A stretch of 64,000 nt of DNA, taken from assembly GCA_009760855.2 (NCBI GenBank), contig WPIO01000002.1, positions 2,073,501 to 2,137,500 of the forward strand. Reading direction: 5' to 3'. Below are positions 10,963-23,162 of the stretch, piece by piece (within the stretch, counting starts at the first letter, position 1; every line of letters begins with the position of its first letter). Made by a program: the position numbers and the translations under genes. Source of the stretch: Cristatella mucedo (lineage: Eukaryota; Bryozoa; Phylactolaemata; Cristatellidae). The notes beneath the pieces were generated by a model that did no database searches, was not told the DNA's origin, and saw only the letters and a list, made by a program, of their open reading frames with translations.

Positions 10963-11110
10963 AAGACAGTTTATGAGTGTCCCAACTCAAGAACGTGATT
11001 GGGGATTTGACAACCACATCTTGCAAAAGCACGTCATGGCAGCAGGCTGTGCACAGCTGCAGCACGTCCTTCAAAGGCTATCCGAAATGAAAGTGAAACC
11101 TCAGCTGATG

Positions 11111-11791
11111 TTAGGAAGTCACTAAGTATTCACTACAGCTAAATAGCCTTACCTTGGACACCGGCTCATCGTTCCCAGCAGCGGTAGCTGAAGCTCCTCC
11201 GGTTCGCACTATTTCAAGCAGAGCTTGCCCTGACAAAGGCCTCAGGCAGATGCTGTCGTCGGCCAGCGCCTGCACGGATGCTTCCAGCTGCCTCAGCTCT
11301 TCTGCCACACTGAGTGGTACGAGCAAATGCACTGGCCATGCTCTGATCGTCGAATGGCCAACGATCGATTCCATCTTTTTCACACTTGCACTGACGTCGT
11401 GTGAACGGACGTGCCTGAAGGCGAGGCACTTGTTGTAGAAGTAGCACTTGCGCTTGCAGCTTGGGCATGGCATGCCTATCAGTGCCGTCCTCCTCTGCAG
11501 GTGGTCGACGAGCATCGTCCTTGTGGAGAATACGTCCTCGCAGCCCAGACAAGGGAAAAGCTGGTTCGACGGACTGCTTTTGGCATGGAACGCTTTCACT
11601 TGGTTTTTATACGAGAGCAGCGATTTTATCAATTCCTTTTCACTAGGAGTATTTCTTACGCCGTCGCAGGCACTCATATCAATGTCTGCCGTATGAATGA
11701 CAGCTGATCTCCGATGTAACAATGGCATCTCCTGTGAAGAATGCAAGGAGTTACCGTTTTCCTTCTTCTTTTTGAAAATGTCGTTTTCCAT
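11111..11791 (-). CDS. ZNF592-type paired zinc-finger protein, 226 aa frame (U2)
   Basis: Open frame of 226 codons from ATG at 11791. A polar, charged N-terminus (about 1-75) precedes a paired zinc finger at about 79-131: CLGC, twelve residues, H, then RR, then CPSC followed by FYNKC and H-x3-H. This residue pattern is that of the finger pair in the ZNF532/592/687 family of nuclear zinc-finger proteins, so nucleic-acid or protein binding in the nucleus is plausible but not shown. A Leu/Glu-rich helix-like segment follows (about 158-178). An AG precedes the ATG by three bases and a CAAG|GTAAGG splice-like site lies at 11153/11152, so the real product may be longer. The first-finger residue after STR is M instead of T. 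It could also be a decaying copy. Confidence 0.62.
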   Translation of the reverse strand: MENDIFKKKKENGNSLHSSQEMPLLHRRSAVIHTADIDMSACDGVRNTPSEKELIKSLLSYKNQVKAFHAKSSPSNQLFPCLGCEDVFSTRTMLVDHLQRRTALIGMPCPSCKRKCYFYNKCLAFRHVRSHDVSASVKKMESIVGHSTIRAWPVHLLVPLSVAEELRQLEASVQALADDSICLRPLSGQALLEIVRTGGASATAAGNDEPVSKVRLFSCSEYLVTS

Positions 11792-14700
11792 TTCCTAAAA
11801 ACAGATTATAAACAACAAATGCGGCTTCAGTTTAAAATCAGCACGGCTCACGGATGGCTTGGTCAACAGGATCCTGCAGTAAACTCTGCCTCTGGCACAG
11901 GCCGGATTGCACACATATCACATCGAATGTGGGAAATGGCATCTCGCTGCTAATGGCACCGTGTCTCCACCCGTTATTTGGCCTGGCGTTCCTACAATCG
12001 GCATGAGGATTCTCCCACGATGCCCACGAAACACAGCAATCAATTGAGACACAGGGCATCCATCAATGCAGACCTTCACGCAGGACCTGTGCTCTAAAAC
12101 CCAATCGATGAGGCACACCATAAGCATTTGGTAAGTGCCGAACAGTTGTACTTCCTATGAGTCTGCGGTGTTTTACACTTCCTTTAGTATTAGCATCCTT
12201 AAGCAATTGGTGCTGCACAGACAGGAATCTCAGTCTTATAATAACAGTCACCCCAGTAGCAATTCATTCAATCTCGCAGTGCAAGATGGGACAGACATTT
12301 ATAGCAAACCATGTCAAAAGCAACCGTGTTCGAACATTCTTAACTGTAAACAAACCATTTCGCTGCAGGCACTAACATTAACGTAAACAAAAACCGGTTG
12401 CCTACCATTGGAACGGTACTGATTGGTCATAAGAATGGTAATAACGATGATGTCAATGCGATAGCACCCACGTACGTGTATACATTAGTACCAACACCCT
12501 TTGCTTGTGCATCGCATAGGCTTGATGGAAAAAACGTCAATACGTTGTGACACTAGCCTGCACGAATGAGGTATCTAGAGCATGTAAGGCAGAAACTTGC
12601 GCTATATGTTACGAGCCATTAAAATTTTCGTCTTGCACCAGCTGGTGATGGCTCATGTCAAGGAACACCACGTTGCAGCCTGCGAGCACTGTGCTGAGAG
12701 CTCGCGATGGCTCTCTCAGACTGCCTACCCAGCCGCAAGCTCTTGACCGGTGGAAGGGCAGACCATGAATCGGCAGCCGTTCCCAAATGCATGCATTAGC
12801 TGCATCTGTGGGGACATCAATCTACCACAAACTGGCGCTAGCGGTTGGAGGGTTCGGAACGAGCAATGGCCTGACAAGGCGAAAAAACAAGGCATGCAAG
12901 GAAGATATGGGCTGCCGGAGGAGTACAACGGAGAGGAGGGCTACATCCATCGGGGCCAGAAGCTGTCTAGTGTGTATAGACTGGACCTTGGCCGGCGTAC
13001 CTTGAAATATAGGTTTTAGTGTGGGAGCCAGCTGACTTGTTGCTCGGACGTCCTACCCAGCCTGACGACAGGTTGTGCGGAGAGCTGTTTTATCATCGAA
13101 GCAACAATTTTACTTAAGAATTTTAGCCATGGCGTGAAATAGATTTAAGCCACAATTAGTTTTACGACATGCAAGTCTCAGTCTCTTAACCCAATATCTT
13201 AAACATGCGGTAAATGCAAGCAGCAACATAATGCTTGCTTGCTTATGAGAAGGAACTATCTTTCGGTAGGCCAAAGGGCCGCACCGAAAGGTACGATGGT
13301 TCAAGATTTTAAATAAAACTAGATTCCGTTGATGGACAACATTCCTGGCATATCCGCTCCAAGCTTAACTGTAGGTATAGATAAAATCATGTTGTTTCTA
13401 TTTGCCAACTGTCACCCGAAATTACCGTGCTACGCAGTTATTCTATACATGCTCAAGACAGTCGTCTCTATTACAATATTTAAAAGTGATGGTTGCTTGG
13501 CCAAGAATCCTAGGTGTCGGAGGGGTGATTTTCTCTTACCAGCACTGATTCAAAGCATTCGATCCGAGGAACAAAAGTATTCTAAGCTTAGCATATGTTG
13601 TCAACCAAATAACGTTACACTCGACTCTATGTAGGACATTAGGCGAAAGGAGGGTTATTCATATACTCCACGGAGGCAATAACTTTCACTGCAAGAATCT
13701 AGTCGCATAACGTTCATTGTAACTGCTTCAAACTAACTCCTCAAAACCCTTGGCAATCGGCCAACAACCCTGCGGCTATTTACAGCTGATCGCGTCGCTT
13801 ATGGCAGCCCAGATATGCCGGTGCTACACTAGCAGCAGCCGATCCACTGCAACTTTCTCGCTTCGTGCCAGCGTTGCAGTCCCTTTAACATGAAAAAAAG
13901 ACTTCACTTCGCTTTAAAACAGTTCTGCAACTACATGATAACAATAAAAATAACATGTACACTCTTGCTTCAATCGACCGCTCAAACGGAGACTGCAGCA
14001 GAAGCACCAGCCTGGACAGACGAGCAGCACTGAAACACGCTTTGAGACTCCCAAGGAGATTGTCTGCATGAGGACTTCATGTGCTAATGCTATCTGGACC
14101 CGGCTCTTAAGCAGCATGACACGATTCTACGAATGCCAAGTTTCCGCACGCTCTTGTCAATACCAGTGTGGACGGGACTGTCTAAAGCTCAAACGACAAA
14201 CTGCCCAGTCAATGAAAATCTTGCTGCAGAATTTCTAAGCAAGTTACACCTTTGCTCATTGGACACAGGACAGACAGGAATAAACGTGGGACTCGCAAGC
14301 GATACCTACTAGCAGGTGTATCGCTCACGAGTAACAGGCATACAATGACAAAACGGATTTACCTGAGTACAGCCACGAGACGCGACGGTACAAATGGCAG
14401 TGCTGGTGGAGGTCAAGGTTGCTGGTCTTCAGACCGACAGCGAGTCCCGTCTGCTGTGTTCTCTAGGTCGCTTTAGCAAACACTGATTGCTCTGACCATT
14501 TGAAAAGCCAGGGTAGGGCTGTAAGGCGCTGACAATTCTTCAGGCAAGTTTCCACCCATGCACGAGTAAGGAGATTGACTTGGATTGCCCAAACGAATAG
14601 CCACCAGGTGTAGTAAGCTATGTTCATACCGTTTTGGTTTCTGGCCAGAAAGTTCTAGCGGCTGGCAATACGGTCAAGCGTGCTGGCTAGATCAGATCGC

Positions 14701-15254
14701 GATAGATCAGCCCACTTCGATCTAGCTCTAGCATCATTGAATTCCTTCCTGTGCTAATCGCACAAAGTAGAGAGCTCTAGCAAAGATCTCATCTTGACAT
14801 CACAGCATATGTCCGTTCCCGGCGAAACCTTTATTTTGCTAAGTAGCGACGGAAATAAATTTGGCTGATAAAAATGCCAGCCAAACATGATAGGCGCAGC
14901 AATAGTCACTCTGATATCAAGCTATTTGCTCAGTAAACTCTTCAAAACATTCGGTGCAGTTGTGATTAAACCCATACGTTCGCCTAATGTCAGAGGCAGT
15001 GGAATGACTTGTAAGTTTACTACGCTTCACCTTCGTCAATGACCAGGCAGGCTCATCACTTTCAAGAATCCTAAGAAGGTAAACTGACGCCCGGTGTCAA
15101 GATATCGGAGCAATTGGGCATATAATCTGGGCATGCCGATGGCTACGTGGCACTCCCACAGCATTGCAAGGGCAGAGCAAAGGCGTAAAAAGGGGGTTGT
15201 TTCCTAGTTGCAGTATCAGGACCCACTACGTCTGATCATCACGTAATTATTGGT

Positions 15255-15530
15255 TTAAGTCTCTCCACAATTCGAGTCATTTGCCAAACCTCGAAACAGT
15301 TGACATTGACTTTGTCCGCCAGGAATATCTTCTTCGCTTGTCCTGCCTAATTCACCATCCGACATGTCGTCGTTAGTAGAAACCCACAACACGTCACTGT
15401 CAGACGTGCTAACAAGCTTGTGCATCTGAAAACGCACACACTGCGTCATCGTTTCGGCATCGTTAAATGGTTTACCTAGGATATTCACGTAGCTACGGAT
15501 ACTGGGCTCAAGCTTGAAAAAGCATACAAA
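15255..15530 (-). CDS. Acidic/serine-rich open frame, possible exon (U3)
   Basis: U3 version of the frame at 3160-3552. It is open for about 90 codons and ends at NCGET followed directly by TAA. The SEEDIPGGQ and CQLFRGLA segments are conserved. The internal TTTTCAG is present. No known domain is seen. Confidence 0.32.
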   Translation of the reverse strand, partial: FVCFFKLEPSIRSYVNILGKPFNDAETMTQCVRFQMHKLVSTSDSDVLWVSTNDDMSDGELGRTSEEDIPGGQSQCQLFRGLANDSNCGET

Positions 15531-18500
15531 AGATCAGGTATGACTGCCCATGGACAGGCGGAATATGACGCTTCCCGTAGATCTTACCAGTCAATCCCAG
15601 CAAAGGCTTAATTTTTCTTTTATTAAAACATCGTTAATATACCAATGCACAATTCGCAGATGATGGCTCTATAATTAACCGTTTTTTGAATACTCTCACG
15701 CAAGCTGGTTACACAGTTGACGATTGGTTCTCTCGATGCTTTGTCACCTAGATACACAAGAACTGGGCGTCAATCCCTATGGGGACAGCGTGCCGTGTGT
15801 AATACTGTCTCGTAATTTCGTTTAACTGTTCGATATCAATATCTAAGAAAGCCATGGATGACCTTGTCCTGAAGTTCATAGCCCCAATCAAAGATGGCAA
15901 CAAGTCCAATAGACTCCAAAACGACCATCATACTTCTGTGATGCACACATATTTAGCTGCCATGCCTAACTGACTTAATCGCCATCCCATTTGCCTCAGG
16001 TCGTGTCCCAATACCTTCAAAGAAGGCTGCAGTCAGGACACAAGTAAAAAAAGCGACAGTGGACCTTGAGAAATTGAGTGACTTCTGCTTAGTCTCTTTT
16101 TTAACCGTACCTATTAAAAACACAGCAACAATTCATGGACGATCTGCTGAACCCATATACCCAAACTTCAATTCGAGGCCGCAAGATCTAGCACGGTTGT
16201 AGAAGGAACAGTAAGGAAAATAAGCCTCTCTTCGGTGTACGTAAGATCGTCTTAGTTACGTAGGCTTTGGTACAGTATTAGGGGCTTGTGGGCGTGCGAC
16301 TGCGGTTCGACGATGAGCAAAGGAACCACAAACGAGTTGTCGAGGTGTCAATGACAGCTTATTGACAGCTTGACAGCGTGATTAATTTGCATACTGGCAA
16401 TACAAGCAAACGAGCGTAAGTACTGATGTAGCTGGTGTTGCAGCCTTTGATTCTGATAAGCCCACAAAGTCTCTCTGCTGGTTCCGCTCAAGCCTTCGGC
16501 AGCTATTGGTAGTATCGATTTCCAAATCCTTCTCGAATGCCTCTCATATTGCATGTGAATATCCGGTACGGCACTGCAGTGGTTTAAATGTTGTCTCAGT
16601 AGGAGACTCTGGAGTGTAAACGTAAATTCTTAAAAAGCAACTTCGCCAATAAATTTTTTCAGTGAGAATGACCGTTATTTTGTCGAGTTTTTCTTGAGTC
16701 ACTCGGTACATTTTACCTTCCAATGAACTCAGTCACTCGTTGTTTCGACTTACCAAATGAGCCGTACGGAATCTACAATGGCAGCAGTCGCCCCTTCGTT
16801 TCGCTTGCGACGTTGGACTTGGAAAACGAGTCACATGGACGAAGTCACAACTATCCTTGAAAACCGCTCCTTTGAGGAACGGCGAGTGGAAACTACACCT
16901 AGACTTGAGGGGTTTTGCCGCTAGGTTACAAAGCCGAAGTAACCTGGGATTCACGTGCAATATACGCTTATGTAACTTGGTGAAAATGCAAGGCGGTTTA
17001 CATGTTGCACGTGATTCCCAGAAACTAGCCTAGCCGTTGAATTCGTTATCCGTGATGTTGGTCGAGGCGAATGCTGTAACTATAGAACCATTAGGTACCA
17101 ACCGGGCAATGATTGGGTGCCACGACAGTATTCTTTTATACGTGCAACGTGAAGCAGCTTAGCAGAATAGTTAAAGAATTCTTATGGATGCTCATACAAT
17201 GACTGATGGCAAAACATTGGTAGGAAGACAGGTTTATTATAGCACAAATAGTGCAAATCAAAGACCTGAGCACACATACTGACAAAACATAAGTACTGCA
17301 GCCCACCTCTCTAGCTACTTTAAGGCCTGTTGCTGCAACAAGGCTTCAGCCACGCGGATTTGATGTATCTTGCGAGCGGCTTTCCGTGGTTCTGTGCAGA
17401 GAGCACACCAGGCGACGGCTATCAATCTCTACCAGAGCATATACAATGATAATACATTCTTTTCTGCTTACTCGAAGGTTTGGGCCATTGACGGCTGGGA
17501 ATCGCCTTCGTGACTTTGAATGGTAGAATCCATCACTGAAAACTCTTCGCAGCCGTGTCGCTGACTTCGGGAGCGATTGACTGCTCCTGCTGCAGAGAAT
17601 CCTACAGAGAAAATGATAGGAAACGCTGCAAACACGGTCGTGACTGTGGCTGGCGTCTGCTTATATGAGCGTCAGAGACGACAAAGATCGAGCTGTGAAT
17701 GAATCCACAGCGACTGCACTGGCACTGTGCATGTGAAACTCGAGCTGCCTACAGGACACGTGCAGCCGGTCGAGAGAGCTACCATCGGGGCTGACCACCC
17801 AGTCTATGGCTACTTTTGCCGACCAGCCTCACTAACTGAGGGTACTGGGCTGCCTCGGCAGCTGCAGTGGACAATGACCTCGAGAGAGGCACGATCTGCC
17901 GATCAGCTACTCTTGACGTTGAATCGGCATATTTGAGCAAGTTTCCAGATGGGCTAGGCACAAAGACAGCTCTGTGGCACACCTTCTAAGTCGCTTACGC
18001 AGTGCAGTAACAATCGAGAGGGGAAGCCTGCAGGTCGTACGAGCAGAAGCCATTAAATCCAACTACACAGAAGAGGACCAACATCTCTTCCTAATGTAGA
18101 CGGACACACGGGGTTTCGCTAACATGTACCATTCGCATATCACACTACTGACATCATTGCATTTTTCCACTCGTCTTTACGACGCAGATATCAAAGCGTT
18201 GGGGTACACACATTGGACAATAAGCATTGTGATTGAGGAAGGATCGCCACGGCACTAAGTGACACTCAGGGTATATAGGACAGATGACATTCCATCCAAT
18301 TCTCTGTAGTAGCTTGTAGCTTGAGCATGAAAGATGAAATGCTATGCATTTACGCAGTGGGCAACTATGAGACTGCTCTCACGAATGCTAGGCTGTGAGG
18401 CACGAGACGATAGCATGTGCAAGCATCTCAGTATACATACAATAAAGCCGTTAATTGGATTCTTTATATGCTACGTCAAGACGCACAATGCCAAGCCTCA

Positions 18501-18739
18501 TGCACTTAAGGAGGCTACGCGACGGCAAATCTCTTACCGCCATGGTCACATTGACGCCGTGCAAGGGCCTGGGGGCGCCACACATAGGCTGGCACACCGT
18601 AAATGTGTATCGTTACTCAAGCACTTGATAGGAGAGCTGACAACGGCACCTTGCCGAAGCACGTCACGTTGCCAGCAGCACACAGCTACAGCACGTCCTT
18701 CAAAGGCTATTCGAAATGAGAGTGATAGCTCAGCTGTTG

Positions 18740-19420
18740 TTAGAAATGCAGTGAGCATTCGCCACAGCTAAACAGGCTCACCTCGGAGACCGGCCCATCA
18801 ATCCCAGCAGAAGCAGTTGAAGCTCCTCCGGTTGGCACTGTTTGAAGCAGGACTCGGCCTGACAAAGGCTTCAGGCTGCTGCTGTCATTGGCCAGTGCAT
18901 GCACGGAAGCTTCTAGCTGCTTCAGCTCTTCTGCCACACTGAGTGGTACGACCAAATGCACTGGCATCGCCCTGATCGTCGAAAGGCCGACGATCGATTC
19001 CATCTTTTTCACACTTGCACGGGCGTCGTGTGAACGGACGTGCCTGAAGGCGAGGCACTTGTTGTAGAAGTAGCACTTGCGCTCGCAGCTCGGGCAGGGC
19101 ATGCCTATCAGTGCCGTCCTCCTCTGCAGGTGGTCGACGAGCGTCGTCCTCGAGGAGAATACGTCCTCGCAGCCCAGACAAGGGAAAATCTGGTTCGACG
19201 GGCCTCTTTTGGCGCGGTACGCTTTGACTTGGTTTTTATACGAGAGCAGTGACTTCACCAATCCGTTCATAGCATAGGTCTCTCTGTCGCCGTCGCAGGC
19301 ACTCATATCGTTGTCTGCGGCATGGATGGCAGCAGATCCCTGATGTAACATCGGCTGCTCATCTGGACACCGCAAAGAGTGAATATTTTTTGGCTTCGGG
19401 TTGAAACTGCCGTTTTCCAT
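18740..19420 (-). CDS. ZNF592-type paired zinc-finger protein, 226 aa frame (U3)
   Basis: This is the clearest copy. Putative zinc ligands are C81, C84 and H97 in finger one, and C109, C112, H127 and H131 in finger two, with RR at 100-101 and FYNKC at 118-122. The same spacing and residues mark the ZNF532/592/687 finger pair (family knowledge from memory). Residues 1-75 are polar with no membrane segment. Residues 158-178 are Leu/Glu rich and could form a helix. The ATG at 19420 is preceded by TTTTAG|GA, a good 3' splice-site match. GAG|GTGAGC lies after residue 213 at 18782/18781. If used, the last 13 residues would be replaced by a downstream exon I could not identify. The next copies in the same orientation are about 7 kb to the left and 8.8 kb to the right. 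Confidence 0.66.
   Translation of the reverse strand: MENGSFNPKPKNIHSLRCPDEQPMLHQGSAAIHAADNDMSACDGDRETYAMNGLVKSLLSYKNQVKAYRAKRGPSNQIFPCLGCEDVFSSRTTLVDHLQRRTALIGMPCPSCERKCYFYNKCLAFRHVRSHDARASVKKMESIVGLSTIRAMPVHLVVPLSVAEELKQLEASVHALANDSSSLKPLSGRVLLQTVPTGGASTASAGIDGPVSEVSLFSCGECSLHF
18776..18784 (-). other. Putative 5' splice site at the end of the zinc-finger exon (U3; conserved in all units)
   Basis: GAG|GTGAGC or AAG|GTGAGG/GTAAGG occurs at the same place in every copy and fits the 5' splice consensus well. However, the frame through it also stays open to a shared TAA 14 codons further on in five copies. An unspliced 226-residue form is therefore equally compatible with the sequence. Confidence 0.45.
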
Positions 19421-19423
19421 TTC

Positions 19424-19440
19424 CTAAAACGAATAATAAA
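19424..19440 (-). other. Putative 3' splice site before the zinc-finger ATG (U3; conserved in all units)
   Basis: On the minus strand a T-rich tract ends in TTTTAG three bases before the ATG. The equivalent AG is present in all seven zinc-finger copies, with the best tract in U2 (TCTGTTTTTAG). It suggests that the coding frame starts in a second exon after a 5' untranslated exon. Usage is not shown. Confidence 0.45.
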
Positions 19441-22400
19441 CCACAATTACGACTTCAGTTCATTATCTGCACGACTCACGGGTGGCTTCAGTCAACAGGA
19501 TCCTGCAATAAACTCTGCCTCTGGCACAGCCCAGATTTCACACATATCACATTGAAAGTGCTAAATGGCAGCTCGTTGCTAGTGGCACCGTGTCACCACC
19601 CATAATTGGGCCCGGCATTCCGGCAATCGGCATTAGGAGTCGCCCACGATGCCCATGAAGGACAGCAATCATTCGAAACGTTGGGGATCCATCAATGCGG
19701 ACCTTCACGCAGGACCTGTGCTTTTAAACCCAATAGATGAGGCGCATCCAAAGCATTTAGTAAGTAGTGAACAATTGTACTTCCTACGAGTCTGCAGTAT
19801 TTTACACTTCCTTTAGTACGTGCATCCTTAAGCAGCTGTTGCTGCACAGAGAGGAATTGCAGTCCTATAATAACGGTCACCCCAGTAGTAATCCATTCAA
19901 TCTCGTAGTACAAGATAGGATAGACATGTATAGCAAACCGTGTCAGAAGCAAGCGTGTTCGAACATCCTCAACTGTAAGCAAACCATTGCACTGCAGGCA
20001 TCAAAATCAGTGTGAACAAAAACCGTTTGCCTAAAGTACCATTGGAAGTGTACTGATGGGTCATAAGAATGTTAACAACGATGATGTCAATACTCAGGCA
20101 CCCTCGTACCAGGATACATCAGCACAAACACGCTTTGCTGGTGCATCGCATAGGCTAGATAGAAAAAAAGTCAATAATTTGTGACATTGCCTGCATGAAT
20201 GAGGTATCTGAAACATGTAAGGCAGAAACTGGCACGACCCGTGACAACAATTAACTTTTTCGTCTTGCACTAGTTGGTGATGGCTCAAGTCGTCTGTGAA
20301 GTAACAATAAGCTTGCAGCCTGCGAGCACTGTGCTGAGAGCTCGCAATGGCTCTCTCAGACTGCCTACCCAGCCGCAAGCTCACGACCGATGGAAGGGCA
20401 GATGACGACTCGGCCTTCCAGCCACATCCATGCATTGGCTGCTTCTCTGGGCACATCAATCTATCGCAAACTGCCGCTAGCTGTCGTGCGGGTCCCACAC
20501 GGACAATGGCTCGACGATGCGAAAAACAAGGCATGCAAGGAAGATAAGGGCTGCCAGAGTAGTACAACGGAAGGGGAGGGAGAGATCCCTCGAGGCCGGC
20601 AGCCGTCTAGTGTGTATAGACTGGGCTTGGTAGCTGTACCTCGAAATACAGGTTTTGGTGTTGGAGCCAGCAGACTTGTCACTCGGTCGCCCTACATAGC
20701 CTGATGACAGGTCGTGCAGAGGGCTGTCACATCATCGAAGCGACATTATTACTTACTATTTTCAGCCACAGCATTTAATAGATTTAAACCACATATAGTT
20801 TAACAACATGCACGTCTCAGTCTCTTTACCTTATAGCTTTAACGTGCAGGTAAAACACGCAGCAAGGTAATGCGTGCTTGTGTATGAGAAGGCAATTTCT
20901 TTGGATAGGCCAAAGGTCCGCCACGATAGGTACGATCTTTCAAGATTTCGGAGTATTTTAGATTCCGAAACGAGACAACAGTGCTGGCATATCCGCTCCA
21001 AGCCTAAATATGCCTACGAAAAATTGTGTAGTTTCTATTTGCCAACTGACACCCGTAATTACCTTGCTACGGCAGCTATTCTGTAGACGCCCACGACAGT
21101 GGTCACTATTGGCACATTTAAAACTGATGGCTGCTTGGCCGAGAATCCATGGTGTCAGAGTGGTGATTTTCTCTTAATAGCACTGATAGAAAACATCTCA
21201 TCTGATGAACAAAAGCCTTCGACGTATGGCATATCTTGCTAACCGAATAACGTCTAATTCGACTCTATTTAGGACATTAGGCAAAATAAGCGCTATTTAT
21301 ATACTCCACGAAGGCTATAACTTTTATTGCAAGCATCTAGTCACGTGACGTTTATTGTAACTGCGTCAAACTAACTTCCCCAAAACACTTGGCACTTGGC
21401 TTACAATGCTGCAGCAAATGATCTGTGATCGCACTGCTTATTTCAGGCCGGATATTCCCGTGATGCACTAGCAGCACCCGATTCACTCTAACTTGGTCGC
21501 TTCGGGCCTGCGTTGCAGTTTAATATAATATGAAAACATACTTCCCTTCGGTGTAAAACAACGCTGAAACTATACGATAAGAACCAAACTAGCATGTACC
21601 CTCTTACATCAATTGACCGCTCAAAGAGACAATGCAGCATAAACACCAGCATGGACAGACGAGCCGCACTGAAGCACGCTTCCATCCTCCCAAGGAAATT
21701 GTCTGCATGCACCCTTCATGCGGTAATGCAATCTGGACTCGGCTTGAAGCAGCATATCTTTTCTTCTAATGTCCAGTTTCTGAGCGCTCTTGTCGATGCC
21801 GTTGTGGACAGGACTGTCTAAGGCTCAACCAATAAACTGCCCAGTCAATAAAATCTTGCTGCTAAATTCCTACGAAAGTTACACCTTTGCTCATCGCACG
21901 CAGGAATGACGGGAATAAACGTGGGACTCCTAAGCGATACCTACTAGTAGATGTTTCGCTAACAAGTAACAGGCATGTAATGACAAAACAGATTTACCTG
22001 AGCACAGTCACGAGACGCTACGGTACAAATGGCAGTGCCGGCGGAGGTCAAGGCTCCTGGTCGTCACACCGACAGCGAATCCCATCGGCTGCTTTATCTA
22101 GGTCACTTAAGCCAACGCTGATTGCTCTTCATATTTGAAAATTCAGGGTAGTGTTGTAAGGCGCTTACAATTTGTCAGGCAAGTAGCGCCCTATGCACGA
22201 CTAAGGAGAGATACTTGGATTGCCCCAACGAATAGCCTCCTGGTGTAGTAAGCCATGTTGATACCTTTTCGATAGCTGGCCAGCATGATCTCGCGGCTGG
22301 CAATACGGTCAAGCATGTTGGCTACATCAGATCTCGACCAAGCCCACTTTGGTCTAGCGCTACCACCATTGAATCCCTTCCTGTGCGAATCGCACAAAGT

Positions 22401-22874
22401 ATTGAGGTCAAGCAAAGATCTCATCTTGACATGACAGCCTATGTCAACTCCCGCGAAACCCTTATTTTTCTTCGCAGCGATGGGAATAAATTCGGCTGAC
22501 AAAACGGCCGGCCGAACACGATAGGCACAGCAATAGTCAGCCTGCTATTAAGCTTTTTTCTCAATAATCTCTTCAAAAGAACTGGTGCAATGGTTACCAA
22601 ACCAATACGTTTGCCCGATATCATAGTAAGTGGCTTGACTCGTAAGTTTATTATGCTTCACCTACGGCAATCACCAGGCAGGCTCGTCACTTTCTAGAAT
22701 CCTCTGCAGCTGCAATGACACTCGGTATGAAAATATCAGAGCAATTAGGCAAGTAATCTGGGCATGCCGATAGCTCCGTGGCACTCTCACAGCATTGCTA
22801 ATGGCAGAGCAAAGAAGCGAAAAGGGGGTTGGTTCCCACTTGCAGTCTTGGGACCTATTAGTTTTGATCATCAT

Positions 22875-23162
22875 TTATGTAGAGGCTGAAGTCTCTCCAC
22901 ATTTCTCGTCAATTGCCAAACCTCGAAACAGTTGACATTTTCTTTGTCCGCAAGGAATATCTTCTTCGCTAGTGCTACTCAATCCACCTTTACACATGTC
23001 GTCATTGGTATAACGCGACAGAACAGCACTGGCAGACATGCTAGCAAGCTGGTGCGTCTGAAAACGCACACACTGCGTCCTCGTGTAGGCAGCGTTCAAA
23101 GGTTTACCTAGGATATTCACTAAGCTACTGCTAGTGGGCTCAAGCTTGAAAAAAATATACAA
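22875..23162 (-). CDS. Acidic/serine-rich open frame, possible exon (U4)
   Basis: U4 version of the same frame, 95 codons, starting from an ATG upstream of the conserved NILGKPL segment. GGQ is changed to CGQ, and it ends a few codons after CGET. The frame is conserved with many substitutions but no indel. Confidence 0.32.
   Translation of the reverse strand: MYIFFKLEPTSSSLVNILGKPLNAAYTRTQCVRFQTHQLASMSASAVLSRYTNDDMCKGGLSSTSEEDIPCGQRKCQLFRGLAIDEKCGETSAST

Larger units (their letters stand above)
7605..11934. repeat. Array unit U2, short form with internal replacement and LTR-element insertion
   Basis: The first about 210 bases match the start of U1. Bases 7817-8247 then replace what corresponds to U1 positions of about 212-5173, and homology resumes at about 8248. 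An LTR-retrotransposon-like element lies at about 9719-10962. The zinc-finger frame at 11111-11791 (minus) is open. The part up to about 9.7 kb is almost identical to U6. Beyond that the two diverge visibly, so the unit is a mosaic of a recent and an older copy. Confidence 0.88.
11935..19566. repeat. Array unit U3, full length
   Basis: Full-length unit of about 7.6 kb, with the same block order as U1 but many substitutions and small indels. It has an open zinc-finger frame (18740-19420, minus) with all putative ligands present. It carries no LTR element. A 7-base deletion relative to U1 near 12655 and a short duplicated tract near 16365 break some of the smaller shared frames, so these are probably not under strong constraint in this copy. 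Confidence 0.88.

Noticed and set aside
11411-11707. Plus-strand frames opposite the zinc-finger frame, present in most units
   Set aside because: They lie exactly antisense to the finger frame, lack any domain and mirror its conservation. The minus strand carries the recognisable finger residues.
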